From: Eustoma russellianum
Lineage: Eukaryota > Streptophyta > Magnoliopsida > Gentianales > Gentianaceae
DNA length: 64,000 bases
NCBI GenBank assembly: GCA_036186865.1
Contig: AP025062.1
Span: 6,373,726 to 6,437,725 of the forward strand
Direction of reading: 5' to 3'
The translations under genes were made by a program, and so were the position numbers. Shown piece by piece: positions 34,490 through 47,600 of this stretch (the stretch's first letter is position 1; the number at the start of each line of letters is the position of its first letter). The notes beneath the pieces are model-generated. The model was not told where the DNA came from. It ran no database searches and saw only the letters and a list, made by a program, of their open reading frames with translations.

Positions 34490-37400
34490 TCATGTTTCCT
34501 CATTTTTCACCGGAGTCCACACCCGACCCAGAGTAGAGTCTCTCCTGGCATGTGAAACAAATCCAAAAACATAGCCAACAAACACACCAAGCATCAGTAC
34601 ACTGGCAACCTTCATGAACCATGTAAACGTGCCGTTCTCCGCTTTCCTAGTAATTGCAAATAAACTATCACCTTCACCGCTGAAAACTTGACCTGATGCC
34701 ATGATCTCCACGCTGTCATGCACCTCACCATCATGGTTTCCGATGTAAGAAAATGTCAGTTTTTCATTTGTAGCAACCAGCCTAGTGTAGCCGAATTCAC
34801 CCCCTCTGTACAAAGAACGTGCTGGCTGTGGGAAAATTGGATCAGTGGGATGGTCTTCTCTTGGTTCCCATATGGGTTGCCAATCTTGGCCAGCCATACC
34901 AATCACAACATGCACTGGATATCCCTCAGATTCATCTCCGTTCGAGCCCAGGGCGCCACAAGTGAAATTATTTAAGGGACAAAACCTCTCATATCTGTGT
35001 ACATGACCCCACAGTGCAAGAGTCACCTTGTTCTTCACAAAGAGAGGTTCTAAATGCTCAAGCATTCTCTTCCTTATCGGGGCATCCCGGATTTCATTGC
35101 TTGTAGTGTACATAGGCCTGTGTCCTTGAAGAACAACAAAAGGGGTCTTCTTTCTATCGACTGACTCCAAGTCGTGTTTCAAAAACTCATATTGCCCACT
35201 CCCAGGAAGGAAATTCGTTTCGGTTGACATATAGACAAAATGCACTGGACCCATGTCAAAAGAGTAGTAAAGATTCCTTGAGGGTGGAGCACGCGTTCCT
35301 GTGGGCTCGGAAGAGTTTCCAGGCATGATAAATCGAAGACTGTAAGGTACACCACATTCTCCGCCACCGTCTTTCCCATATATTGCATAGGACCAATCAG
35401 GCTTCCAAGGTTGTTGCGGCCAATCATATTCATGATTACCAATACAGACATGATAAGGAACTTTTGAGGCAACAGGTTCAATTTGATTAAAAAAATTGTC
35501 CCATATCCAAGAGTAACCCCTTGCATAGCTGATGTCTCCAATGTGTGATATCAAGGTAGGCTTGTCACCCAGAGCCTCAATATCCCTCATAATCCATTTG
35601 ATGGTCGATATGCTTTCCTGCTGAGTTCGAATAAATGTGGAGTAAGGTGTTGCAGTCCCCATATCTCCAAATAAGAAAGCTACAGCTTCTTTTGAGTCTT
35701 CATCTTGTGACACAAAGCTGTGGGTAGAGGACCAACCACCAGAGTCGCTACCAACCTGTGGCAACAATTTTAACAGAAAATTTAATACTGTCTTGTGTAG
35801 CCTAAAAAACAAATAGACTTCATTTGCTGCAAATGTACGTCATTGGTTTGCAAGAATTCATCTATCTGTTCAGAAGACTTCCAGTTAATTACTCAAAGCA
35901 ACACGAACAGAAGTGCTCTCCAAATGCAAATGTACACGATCTTCTAGAAATAAGACAAGGCTTGGCCTTCTATTTTGATTGTCACAGAAGATGCCTTCCT
36001 ATATGAATCAGAAAATTTTCATCCCACCATAACTGATTTCGAGGAAGTGAACTTTTCTAGGCCAAAATATCATTATTGACCAGAGCATCAGCATTAGCAG
36101 TATATCAATTTTGTTGGGTCAACACCACTTGTTTATCACAGATTAAGACTGAATCTTTTTTTTTTTTTTGTTAGGATTTAAGCTTTAGCCTTCAAGATAG
36201 AAGTGATACTTTTTGTCTGTTGTGCTTTAATATCAAGAAACAACTTCGCCGCACTTTACAATGTCTTTCTTTTATTCACTGAAAAAGAGGCTCAACCTCT
36301 CCTTTCCCAAAAGCTGTTTCTTTTATAAGGCTTGTAATATACTGAAAATGCACGCATAACATTCAAATACGTGGCAACAATTTGGCAGAGAACTTAATAC
36401 TGTCTTGTTATGCTGAAAGAAGTGGACTTTATCAACTGCAACTGCCTAATATTTGTCTGCAAGGAGTCATCAATCACTTCAGAAGATTGTCACTTATCTA
36501 CTCAGAGCTAGAGGTGTTAAGCGATCGTTTACTTAAACGAGCTGAACTGTTCGACTCATTTAAACAGTTATAGTGTTATTGAGCCGAACTCGAACAAATT
36601 TTAAAGCTCCTTTAGATAAACAAACCGAGCCAAACAGTTCGTTTAGCTAAACGAATCCGAATTTGAAAACCTAGTATTTGGCTCGGCTCGGTTCGTTAAC
36701 ACCCCTACTCAGAGCAACATGCAACAGAACTCTACAAATGCAAATATTCATGATATTCTAGGAAGAAGATAATCCTTGGGCTTCTGATTTGATCGGCGGA
36801 GAAGATGTTTATTAAAACGTACTCCGTATCTGAAATTCTCATCCCACTGCAGCTAAGAGTAGTGAAGTTCTGAACTTTTCAGAACCGAAAAGACCATTAT
36901 TGACCCATGCACTAACATGAAGCAATAGATCAGTTTTGCTGCATACAGACTTGTTTGTTCAGATCAGGATTGAAACTTCGAGTCTTCGACCTTCCTATTT
37001 TGTTAGGATTCAGATTTAGCCTTCAAGATAGAAATGATATCTTTTTGATTGTTGTACTTTGAACTTAAGCATAAAGAAAACAACTGTTTCAAACCCTTCT
37101 ACTGCTTTCTTTTATTTATTTGGAGAAGACAGAACCCCTCTCTCTCTCTCTCTCTCTTTTCAATTTTCCAAGTCAAATTTTAAAGATATATGCAAATATA
37201 CAAAGATATAACCCATTATAATAAACAATACTAGAAGATTATTGTTCTGAGTACAAGAGAGTAGAAAAATATGACTAATCCAATAGATAAAATAGCTTCC
37301 TAAACAAAGGAGACCAAAAGAGAGTAGGTTTTCCAGATGGAAGTAAAAGAGGCAGAGTTACAAGTAACGGAAAAAAGTAATCTAGGTATAAAAATGGTCC

Positions 37401-40400
37401 ACATTTATATGTATACCAGATAGACCAATTTCAAAAATACAGACAATAAAGTATATTCCAATGTATGCCAAAGCAAACTTGCAACCTCAAAATCAGAAAA
37501 CCTGTAACTCAAAATAAAGACAGCAAAAACAAGTTTGTAACCAAAAAGTAAAAGGCTATTAATTGAAGATCTTCATGGGCAGCCCTAAGCTTAAGGCAAT
37601 GTCCCAGTTTGTCTGGTTTCTTCTAATACCTCTTCAAGATGCTGCAAAGGCCTAATACTCTGTAGAATCTCCTTTGTTGACCTCTGCCAATCTTTTTCAA
37701 TCTTCTGCTAAAATCTAATATTCATTTGTCTCCAAATTGTTTAGACAGTTCTTTTGAAATTTGGACTTTCAAGAGTCACCCTGGAACCAGTCAAGTACAC
37801 CATCACAAAGAAGAATAACTCTTGGCAGTGAAGCTGCTGAAGTACCCTCTTCCAAACATTTTGTGAATAGCAGCACTAGAAAAACAGATGGTGATGATCT
37901 TTTAAAACCATGTCACACAAAACACAAGAGTTAAAACTAATGATTCCCCAATCAAGCAGTTTTTCTTGTGTATTCATCCTCCTTCAACATGCAAGCCATA
38001 ATATGAGTGCAAATCTTAGAATATGATGCTACACCAGACAATATCAGCCTAGTTCACACTGGTATAAGTCCCTGCTTTTGCCACAACAACACCTCTGATA
38101 GAAAACTTTGAATCAGGAAGCCAAATCCAGCCATCTTCTCTTTGAGGTAGTTGGATGCTATGGCAGACTTCAGTGAAATCCATGACTTGAGAGTATCAGC
38201 CTCTTCCAAACGGGATGCTCCAATTATTTTCTTCCAAAACTTCAGCAACTTTGGTCTCCATTCTAATGTTTAACTTCCTTCTTAGTTCTAGAAAATTTGA
38301 ATCCAGTGAGCCACATGGATGCCACGGATCACGCCAGAAAGAAGTAGTCCGTATTCCCAATGGCCTTCTTAATAAACTACGAATATTGATCTCTGACCCA
38401 AAGTATTCTTTTTCACATCCAAGAGTTCAATTGCTTAGGTTCGACTTTCCATATTGATTTATCCTTCAAGATAACTGTATGCACCCATTTTACCCAAAGG
38501 CTTTTCTTTTTCTGGCATATGTCTCAAATGTTTTATCATGATGTATGCATTATTGGTGAGAGAGAGATCTGAAATTTTAAGACCTCCTTCCTGTTTAAGG
38601 TTGCGATAAGTGTTTCATTTAACTTTGGCCTTACTGGTATCATCCAAAATGAAACACTTTAGTAATCTTTATATTTCTCTGATCAGCTTCCTTAGATGAA
38701 GTAAATTGCAACCCAAAAGTTGCATTTAGCAAACAAAATAGAGTTAATTAACTTAAGTGTACCACCATATCAGAGTGTAAAAGCAGACCAACTGTTGATC
38801 CTGCAGTATAACATATCTAATAAGAGGCCACAGTTCATATAAGATAGGCTGCCAGTGATCAAAGGCACCCCCAAGTGTACGACACGTAGAGAACCCAGAC
38901 GCATCCCCAACAAATCAGAAATAACTTGTTTTTTTGAATTGTTGAGACCAGTAATGTAGATTGCACACTTCTACAGGTTTGGTTTTAGTCCAGAAAGCCT
39001 TCAAATTTCTTCAGCGAATCCTTAATTATCTTGACAGAATCCTCTTTGACACTTGCAAGGATAAAGAGGTCATCAGCAAACGACAAAGATGTGAGCTTAT
39101 TAAGTTTATATTTGGGATAATATTTGAAGTTTGAACCATTAATTGATGCTTGAAAATTTCCAGTGAGAGAGCCATTGAGTTTGATAGAAAATGAGGCTGT
39201 TGAGATACAAAGATAAACCCACTTCCTGAATTGACTAGGAAAGTTCATACTTTGAAGAATATCCATGACATACTTTCGAATAACTGTATTAAATCCATTC
39301 ATTATGTCAACTTTAACAGCACAACCATTTGGACCTCTAGTATGCTTAAATTTCTTTACGAATTCATGCATTAATAGGATGTTATCCTGAATAATTCTTC
39401 CTTGTACAAAACTTGATTGATTTCCATTAACTAAGTATGGAAAAAAGAACTTCATTCTGTTGGTCAGGGCCTTGGAATAACCATGTAACAGACATTGCAA
39501 CAGGAGATTGCTCGAAAACATTCATTCTTATTGGAGCCTCCATCCTAGGAATGAGAGAGATAGCAATAGAATTTATAGGATAGTACATGAAATCTTTTTT
39601 AAATTAGACAATGGCTTCAATAAACTCTTCTCCTAGCAGGTCTCAATTTGCTTTGAAAAGCTCAACTGCAAAACCATGATGGTGTTGAAGTCACCTATCA
39701 TTACTCGAAGCATGATGCTATATATATTCTCCTGGTATCTTAGCTCATTCTATATATCTCTTCTTCTACTCATTTTTTTTTTCACTGAAAGCATATAACA
39801 CAGTGAGAATGAATTCTTCTTTTGATGGCCCTTCGTTCTCTATCTTTGACTTGTTTCACAATCCTAAAGTGTCAATCGGTCATTTGGTCATGTCAAAACA
39901 TTTTCTTCTCTAAACCCCTGGTGCAACAAATTAAGAATGTAGACAATTCCACCAAAAGAAGCAAAACAAGAGGAAAGAGATACCGCATGGATCTATATAA
40001 ATATGAGTTAACATCCCCCTTTCAACTAAACTGCTTCTTGCGCAATAAGGCTTTCCATGTACAAAAAATGCACATGCATCACACCCGAAGTTAATGGAGT
40101 ACGCAGGAGAAAGGGTACAAAAAGGGAAAAGAACAAAGTAAAGAAAGTCCGAGAGCAAGAACTTAACATGTTAAGGGTCGAAAAGGAGTGGAAAGAAGGA
40201 AAAAGGATGCCTCAGTTTCGTCACAAGGATTGTTCCTCGACAACTAGTAATAGAGATAACTTCACTCAGATATCTTGATTTCTTCCTCAACCTGGCTTTT
40301 ACTCCAGGAGTAGATGTTTATGACTCTGTTAGATGGTTCGAAGTTTAAACACAGTCCGAGGTCCAGTATGCGTAACAAGCATAGTTCATGAGTATATTTC

Positions 40401-42001
40401 GGTTGTTATTATAAAAAGAAGAAAAGGAATGCAACAGCTGAAATGATTCCATTTGCAATCTAGTCTTTTTCCCCCCGCAACAGTGGACTTTCTAACAAAA
40501 ACAAAATCAATAATGGCACACCATGACACCCTTTCTACAGACTTTCAAGAACCTATGCACTGGCCTCTGAAAGGACATAATGTCCCAGCTAGAAGACAAA
40601 CGAAAGGAACACCATAGTAGCATCACTAGAATTTTCTATCCACAAGACAAAGGAAAGGAAGCACCATAATAGCATCATAGAACATTATTAGTTCATATTA
40701 GTCGATGAAGCGTCACAAACGGCTGGGCATCACTCCAGATTGAGGTAAGAATCATGACCAATAGAACTTTTTGAAAAGACAATTTACAAAGAGTTGAACA
40801 CGAAGACAATCCAGCTAGCATCCTACCTCCCATTTTAGAAACAAATTAATGGAGAAGATCCAAACGTGCCATTGGCTTAACTGCCAATACGTAGGACTAA
40901 TGGAAACACATGAATTTCCAACTGAAATAAGAAATCGGTATAAAGCAAAATCTAGCTAACTAGTAAAAAGAAAATAGTATTTCAACTTACCCAAAGAAAC
41001 TCTGATGCAATATCTATTCTAAGATAAATCTCCACTATCTGTTCATTATCATGACGATATTTGCTTCCTACATGCTTTAGCTTTGGGCTCTCTTCCCCCT
41101 TTTAACTCATACATAGAGTTACTGAATTACCAACATTATATGGATCTGAACTTATACAACAGAAAATAAAAAAAAAAAAACCTAAGTATTAACACCCACC
41201 CCCCAACCCCCCTCCCAAAAAAAAGAACTATTCAGAAAAACAATATCTTTTATAACGTGGGGGTTGGCTTGGGGGAGTCATCAAGTTCATTACCTGATAA
41301 TAGTATCTTTTTCCTTTCTTCAGGTTGACCATAATGCCATCATGAATATGACCAGGATCTCTCCAACCAACACTTTGATTAGCTGGAGCATCACACATGT
41401 CTTCTCTCTCATACCTCACGACCCGGGTACCCACAACATGATCCAGTTTTTCCAGGGTCAACCCGTACTTCACAAAGTTATCTTTTCCATCGGATGTAAC
41501 AAACATGACCCGCATCTCGTCATTCTGACCCGTATAAGCCAAATGTATCTGTTCCGGGCCCCGACCCGGTTCGAACCCGATTTCCTCTGACTCAACTAAC
41601 AAATGTTTTGTCCCAGGCAATGGATTGTGGTCGTGATCTTGACGTTTGGGGTTGATTTCGGATTCCAACCATCGGAAGATCCGGAACTGGTAGTTTGACC
41701 TCAGGTTTATCAAGGGGATTGAAATTGAACCCGAACCGGATTCCCATCCGGGCGAGGACGACAAGAAAAGATATCCGATGAAGTTGTCGTGGGACGATGT
41801 GGATGGGGCGTAAATTCCAATCCAGTCGAGTTTTGATGGCGAGTCGATTCCGGACCATTGGATCGTAACCGGGTCACCAGATTTCGAGATGGATCGTGGA
41901 ATGACAGATATGTTGACTTGAGAAGACGACAAAGGCTTGATTAATGAGAAAGAAATCAAAATAAGCTGAACCCAGATGAAAATGTGCATTCCAGGATTCA
42001 T
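34490..42001 (-). CDS. Purple acid phosphatase, PAP2/PAP9 type, 657 aa, two exons
   Basis: Exon 1 is 42001-41294 (236 codons) and exon 2 is 35755-34490. The 5538-bp intron has GT-AG borders and phase 0. Residues 1-27 form a signal-peptide-like hydrophobic start. A fibronectin-like N-terminal domain follows, then the metallophosphatase core. All usual metal-ligand motifs are present: GDMG (Asp267), GDISY (Asp310, Tyr313), GNHE (Asn343), QGHRP (His448) and GHVH (His487, His489). A single transmembrane helix lies at about 615-637 with a 20-residue tail. This layout matches Arabidopsis PAP2, which is tail-anchored on chloroplasts and mitochondria, and PAP9. Databases often call this group probable inactive, though the ligands are kept here. 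The intron holds a duplication, a hAT MITE and a LINE. The promoter space is cut to 483 bp by a retrotransposon. Confidence 0.95.
35757..37140 (-). repeat. Duplicated segment inside the PAP intron
   Basis: The sequence starting GTGGCAACAATTT at 35758 is repeated from about 36370 with about 80 percent likeness. Shared blocks include TTAATACTGTCTTGT, CAGAAGA...CACTTATCTACTC-like text, TTGTTAGGATT and AGCCTTCAAGATAGAA. The first copy begins exactly at the splice acceptor of exon 2. The second copy has CACG where the first has CACAG, so its acceptor is gone. The second copy is interrupted by a hAT MITE. Confidence 0.8.
36509..36707. mobile_element. hAT-type MITE with perfect 8-bp TSD
   Basis: Ends TAGAGGTGTTAA and TTAACACCCCTA are inverted repeats, and the interior is a palindrome-rich AGCTAAACGA/TCGTTTA sequence. 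It is flanked by identical CTCAGAGC at 36501-36508 and 36708-36715. Non-autonomous, 199 bp. Confidence 0.92.
37570..39720 (-). mobile_element. Decayed LINE in the PAP intron
   Basis: The minus strand from about 39520 to 38985 encodes a non-LTR reverse transcriptase piece (NQSSFVQGRIIQDNI, SFADDLFILA). Degenerate C-terminal pieces follow down to about 37600. It is 5'-truncated and full of stops. It lies in the same orientation as the PAP gene. A second decayed stretch upstream, to about 39720, may be its start. No target duplication was found by eye. Confidence 0.8.
39721..41293. other. Remaining PAP intron sequence
   Basis: AT-rich intron sequence with a rough internal repeat near 40598-40673 (AAAGGAAGCACCATA-like words). 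No gene is supported. The splice donor of exon 1 lies at 41292-41293. Confidence 0.4.
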
Positions 42002-42484
42002 GTTTTAGAGAAATTATTCAGCTGGGATTCAAGATGGGATTCTTGAAAGGGGGGTTTGGGGGTCTGTTGTGGACTTTGGTCAACTGTCAATACATTGTGA
42101 GGTGGAAGTCGGATTGCTTTGAAGGAACAACTCGGATATTCTTATGGCAGAATGCCAATATTAAACGAAAGTTTAGTTGGAACTTGGAACCTCGGACGAA
42201 TATTCCTGCAAAGGTGCTTGAAAACTATGCTTGCTGCAGTTTCTACACGAAGGATCAGAGTTCGGAAGATCTATTTGTATATTATTCTATTTGCAATATC
42301 CAACCATATTGCTTTTAGAAGATCTAAAGTCTTAGTTATCGAAAGGAATTGACTGTCCCAAAAGTCTACAGATTATTTGTCACTCATTAGCTATATTTGT
42401 GCCGTATTAATAGATGCAAAATAAAATAAATTAGAAAATGATACAGTTTAAAAATGAATATTAATAGAAAAGTAGTAGATATAT
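42002..42484 (-). promoter_or_regulatory. Short PAP upstream region, cut off by a retrotransposon
   Basis: Only 483 bp separate the PAP start codon from the 5' LTR of the gypsy element. This should hold the PAP 5' UTR and whatever core promoter remains. I could not identify a convincing TATA box. Confidence 0.4.
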
Positions 42485-43269
42485 TGGTAAACCAGAAATA
42501 GTCATCTGTTAGTCAACAACAGTCAACAGCATAACTCCCACAGTTCAGCATCCATACATTGCTGCTCGGCTAAACTGTACTTCGGCTGTGCCCCATGACA
42601 TCCGTTTATTATCAGAGAATATGTCAAAGTTTGCACCTCGGCACCCAAATTCAACCCCAACTTCGGCCCAAGTATTACGCTTCAGACCACTTCGGTTAAT
42701 TTCAACATTGCACTTCGGCAAAGGGGAAATGCTACTATCAATTGTGGGACCATCAGGCAGAAGTGCAGTTCAGGGAAGAGGTATACCTCACTCTTCAGCT
42801 TGTACACGCCAAGGTCACATCAACCGACCTACTAGTCACATCTGCAGACCTACCAGTCTTATCAGCAGACCTACAGTGCCATAGGCTTACTGCCTCAAGC
42901 AAACGTCTTATCCGTTGTCAGAAGCAGAGGACAAAGGAAAACTAACAAAAGCAAGCTAGGGCAGACCCAGATGGGGGATCGAATCATTTTTCTCTTCACT
43001 TCATCCAGAGAAAACACAAAAAAAGTTCTCCTCAATCAAGAACTGTGAGATTTTCATAAACTCTTCATACAGAATCATATTCTCAGTGAGAATGGCCCAA
43101 ACTGACTTGAGCATCGGAGGGTTTTACCTGGGGTCACACCCCCGGGACCTCTGATTTCTGTTTCTTTGTGCAGGAATTCTAGGAATCTATTCCAGCAATT
43201 TTATTCCATTCAACTGACGGAGTGTATTTCGGGTCATCTTAGACCCTTGGTGAAGATCCGGCTTCATCA
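42485..43269 (+). repeat. 5' LTR of the gypsy element
   Basis: Runs from TGGTAAACCAGAAATAG to CCGGCTTCATCA and contains GCATCGGAGGGTTTTACC near the right end. Same length as the 3' LTR. Confidence 0.93.
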
Positions 43270-43271
43270 TT

Positions 43272-43292
43272 TGGCGCTAGAAGGAGGGCCTT
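43272..43292 (+). other. Primer-binding site of the gypsy element
   Basis: TGGCGCTAGAAGGAGGG begins two bases after the 5' LTR, the expected place and TGG start for a tRNA 3'-end match. I did not identify the tRNA. Confidence 0.7.
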
Positions 43293-43344
43293 GTATCCCT
43301 TAATCCAGTAAAAAGTTCAAGCTTAAGACAGCCAACATCATACT

Positions 43345-44650
43345 ATGGCAAAAGGTCGCCGTGAAGGTTTGGGTGAGTCATCCAACCCGCCACGACACAT
43401 GACTACACGCTCAGGTGTCCCAGAACAGGTTTCGCGGGTACCTGAATCACCTAATTCTGCTCCAGAAATCTCAAGGGAGGATAGAGATAAAGCGATAAGA
43501 TATGTCGCAGAGAACATGGACGTGTTCGGGGCTGTAGTACAGCAGCTCAAAGGCAAACAGCCGGAGGTGCAAAATATGGAGGAAGATCCACCTCTTCCTC
43601 CTAAGGAAGTATCACAAAACCAGTCTTCTAGACCGCTTAGAGGTTTTATGGCAGATGCTAGAAGACACAGTTTCAAAGCTCCAACTGTGGAGTCGGAACC
43701 TTTGACCAGACGGCATCTGAGTGTAAGGTCAAAGTCTTTGAAGAGCGTACCCAAGGAAGAAGAAGTTCTTCGCAGGCCGAGAACTTATTACGAAGAGCAC
43801 ATGCAAGAGTTTGTGCAAGCAGCCCAGGAAAGTCCTTTTTCCTGGGATATTGCAGAGTATTTGGCACCAGACAGTTTTAAGGTGCCAAAGATGGACACTT
43901 ATGATGGGACAACAGGCCCAACGGATCATCTCTTCCAGTTTCAAACTACGATGAGTTTGAAGAATATTCCAGACCCCTTGCGCTGCAAAACTTTCCCGTT
44001 GTATTTACGGAGAAAGGCTAGGAGATGGTTCCAAGAGATCCTATCAAAATCGGTGAAGTCCTTTAAGCAGCTGACACAAAAGTTTAAATCGCAGTTTGTG
44101 TCCAGCACTCCTTTTGTGAATAACTCATCCCACTTAATGACCTTGAGACATGGTCCGGATGAGTCAGTCCTGAAGTATATACAACGTTTTTTAGATGAGT
44201 CGCTGCAGGTCAGTGACAGGAATGAGAGTGTGAAAGCTGCTGCCTTCATCAATGGGCTCCGAGCTGGTCGCCTCTTCTCCCAACCAGTTGAAGAGGGACC
44301 TACAACCTTAAGGGAGTGCTTGGAGAAAGCTCACCAGTTTGCCCGAGGTGAAGAGGCAAACAGATTGAAGAGGGAAGCCGAGCAAGGAGCTCGACAAGAG
44401 AGCCGATCCAGATCCAAAAAGGAGGATCGGCGCAATGAAGGAAAAGACCGTGATCGGCGCATTGCGTTCGATCGCATGGGTGGAAAAGGCAAAGGTGGTA
44501 AGGAGGGCTTACCCCTGTTGGCCTCAAAAGATTATATTTTGGCCGTTATGGAGAAAGACGGTCTGAGGATTGATCCAGAACCTCTGAATGGGCCTAGGGG
44601 AAAAAGAAACCCAAAACTCTATTGCCGATATCACAGAGATATCGGGCATT
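43345..44650 (+). pseudogene. gypsy gag, broken in the zinc knuckle
   Basis: The ATG at 43345 opens a frame of about 435 codons. The capsid-like retrotransposon gag domain is at about residues 170-280 (MDTYDGTTGPTDHLFQF, RRKARRWF). A basic, Arg/Glu-rich stretch follows near 330-370, then the start of the Tat-type CHHC knuckle (YCRYHRDIGH) at 44621-44650. One extra T at about 44650 shifts the frame and creates a TGA; the rest of the knuckle (TEDC) continues in the next frame. Gag would coat the RNA and form the particle; this copy is truncated. Confidence 0.9.
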
Positions 44651-47600
44651 GACACAGAGGATTGCAGGCAACTAGCTCAAGCTATCAAGCAACTGATAGA
44701 GCAGGGTCACTTAAAGCAATTTTATGACCCACGTTCACGCCTGCATAACCGGTTGGATTTTCATAAGGACCCCCAGAAGGATAAGTGCCAACCAGAGTCC
44801 CCACCTCGACATCGCAGGACGGACGATGATGAGGAGCAGGGAAGGCATGGGGTTGCAGGTCGTCCCCATGTCAATACCATTATTTATACTATTTCTGGAG
44901 GTCTACCTTGCACAGGCCGGGGTGAATCCAGCTCCTCAGGAACTTCATCAGGTCTGCAATCTAAAAGAGCCAAGATGACAAAGGAGTTGACTTATGGGTC
45001 AGAAGATCCCATTCCACTGAACTCCAACAACACAGGTTTAGTAATAGACCTGTGCATACATTTAGCTCCTGATAAAATTATGAATGTCCGACTTGTTTAT
45101 GTGGATACCGGCAATGTCGTGAATGTAATGTATCATCGGGTATATCAGAAGTTTGGTCTGTCCGATTCTTTGATGAGACCCGTCACTTCTTCATTATATG
45201 GTTTTACTGGAGCTGCAGTTCGGCCAGCAGGTCTGGTCACACTCAGTTGCAGTTTTGGCAAACCTCCTGCTTATCGATGTATATGAATAGATTTTGTGGT
45301 CATCAAGGAGGTGTCCGCATACAACATCATTTTGGGGAGGCCAGCTTTGGTGGCATTGGAGGCCATTGTATCGCCTCTGCACGTGAGCATGAAGTTTCCC
45401 ACTCCAGGAGGAGTGGTGACAATACAAGGTGATACACAAGTGGCACAGCGTTGTTATGCCATTGCCACCCAAGGTAATGAAGCAGTTCAACAAGTTAGCC
45501 TTGATGAACTTATACCTTCAGATGAAGAGCACTTGCAGTCAGATGATGCAGTGCAAGACTTCATCCTCGATCCCAGCCGACCTGAAAATGTCATAAAGAT
45601 TGGCACATGGATGCCGTCCGAATTGCTAGCTCAGCTGCAGGCTCTGCTCAGAGAATTTGCAATTATCTTCGCATGGACTGCCAAAGATATGCCTGGGATC
45701 CCTTCACATCTGGCTGAGCATAAACTGAATGTTGATCCTTTGGCAAAGCCAGTACAGCAAAAGAAGTGGAATTTCGCTCCAGAAAGGAATAAAGTCATTG
45801 AAGAGGAAGTCAAGAAGTTATTGACTGTAAAATTCATTATTGAAGTACTTTATCCGATCTGGTTGGCCAACTTAGTGGTGGTCCCCAAGCATGACAAATC
45901 TTGGAGGATGTGTATAAATTACACTGACCTCAACAAAGCATGTCCAAAAGATTGTTACCCACTTCCCAAAATTGATAGGTTAGTGGATTCAACACTTGGA
46001 CATGAGATCTTCGATTTCTTGGATGCCTTTAAAGGCTATCATCAGATCATCATGGCAATAGAAGATCAGGAGAAAATGACTTTCATAACAGAGTTAGGTA
46101 CTTATTGTTATGTAACTATGCCATTTGGGTTGAAGAATGCTGGGGCCACCTATCAACGTCTGGTCAATTCTTTGTTCAGTGAACAAATTGGTCGGATTAT
46201 AGAAGTTTACATTGACGACATGCTTATCAAGAGCAGGTCTCTTGATCAGTATATTCAGAACTTAAGGGAAGTCTTCATTGTGCTGAGAGACTCACACATG
46301 AGGCTGAACCCAAAGAAGTGCACGTTTGAGGTACGCACTAGAAAGTTCTTGGGGTACATGGTTTTCAAAGAAGGGGTGCAGGCCAACCCTGCTAAAATCG
46401 AAGCTTTACAAAACATGCATCCTCCCAGGAATATAAAGAAAGTGCAGAGGTTAACAGGCCGAATTGTCGCGCTGAGCAGATTTCTATCCAAATCAGCCGA
46501 AAGATCTTTTCCTTTCTTCCAAGTCTTGAAGAAGAAAACAGCTTTTCAGTGAGATGATCAATGTCAAAAAGCCTTCGATGAGCTGAAGTCCCATCTGGCC
46601 GAGGTGCCAATATTGACTTTACCCCTGCCCGGAGAAGAGCTATATGTGTACCTCTCAACGTGCAAAGAAGCTGTAAGCGCAGTTCTGCTCAGGGAGCAGG
46701 ATAATGTGCAGAGGCCCATCTATTTCGCAAGTAAAATCCTACATGGGCCTGAAGTTAGATATCCCAATGCTAAGAAGGTAGTCTTAGCACTCGTAGTGGC
46801 TGCAAGGAAGTTCAGGACTTACCTGCAAGCTCATCCAATTCTAGTGGTCACTGATTAGCCTTTGAAACAAATCTTGTCAAGGCCAGACACGTCTGGCCGA
46901 GCTGCCAAATGGGCTGTAGAGCTTGCAGAGTATGATATCCAGTACAAGTCAAGAACTTCTATCAAAGCTCAGGCCTTAGCAGACTTCTTGACTGAAAGGA
47001 TATCCGTGGAGGAAGATGCTAAGCCAGCTGCTGATTGGACATTATATGTGGATGGGTCTTCCTCCAAAGATGGTTGTGGAGCAGGACTCCTAATCATCAA
47101 CCCCAACAAAGAAGAATTCGAGTATGCCTTACACTTTGTTTTTGAATCAACTAACAACGAGGCAGAATATGAGGCCCTCATAGCAGGACTAGGCCTCGTA
47201 AGAAAGTTGGGGGCAGAGCGAATCATTTCCCGAAGTGACTCGCAGTTGATCGTTTCTCATATCAACGGGGATTATGAAGTCAAAGAGGAAAACATGAAAA
47301 AGTATTTGGCTAAAGTGTTGTAGCTCAGCCAAACGTTTGAGCACTTCAGCATTGAACATATCCCCAGATTGGCCAACAAGAGAGCTGACGTGTTATCTCG
47401 GCTAGCTTCATCCACTTCAACAACTTTGGGAAAAAAGATAGTTGTGGAGCTAGTAAAGCACCGTGCCTATGACGCCAACGAAGTGTTGCAAGTTGATTAC
47501 TGTAACACTTGGATGGATGAAATTGTTAACTTCTTGCAGCATGGAATTCAGCCCGAGGATAAACGAGCAGCTCGGCGTCTTCGATTGAAGGCAGCAAGGC

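Noticed and set aside
34490..42001. Two separate PAP pseudogenes instead of one split gene
   Set aside because: Exon borders are GT-AG, phase 0 on both sides, and the joined length of 657 aa fits the family; the 5.5-kb gap is explained by insertions.
43338..43754. Minus-strand open frame over gag
   Set aside because: It overlaps the clearly homologous gag frame on the plus strand; codon-bias shadow.
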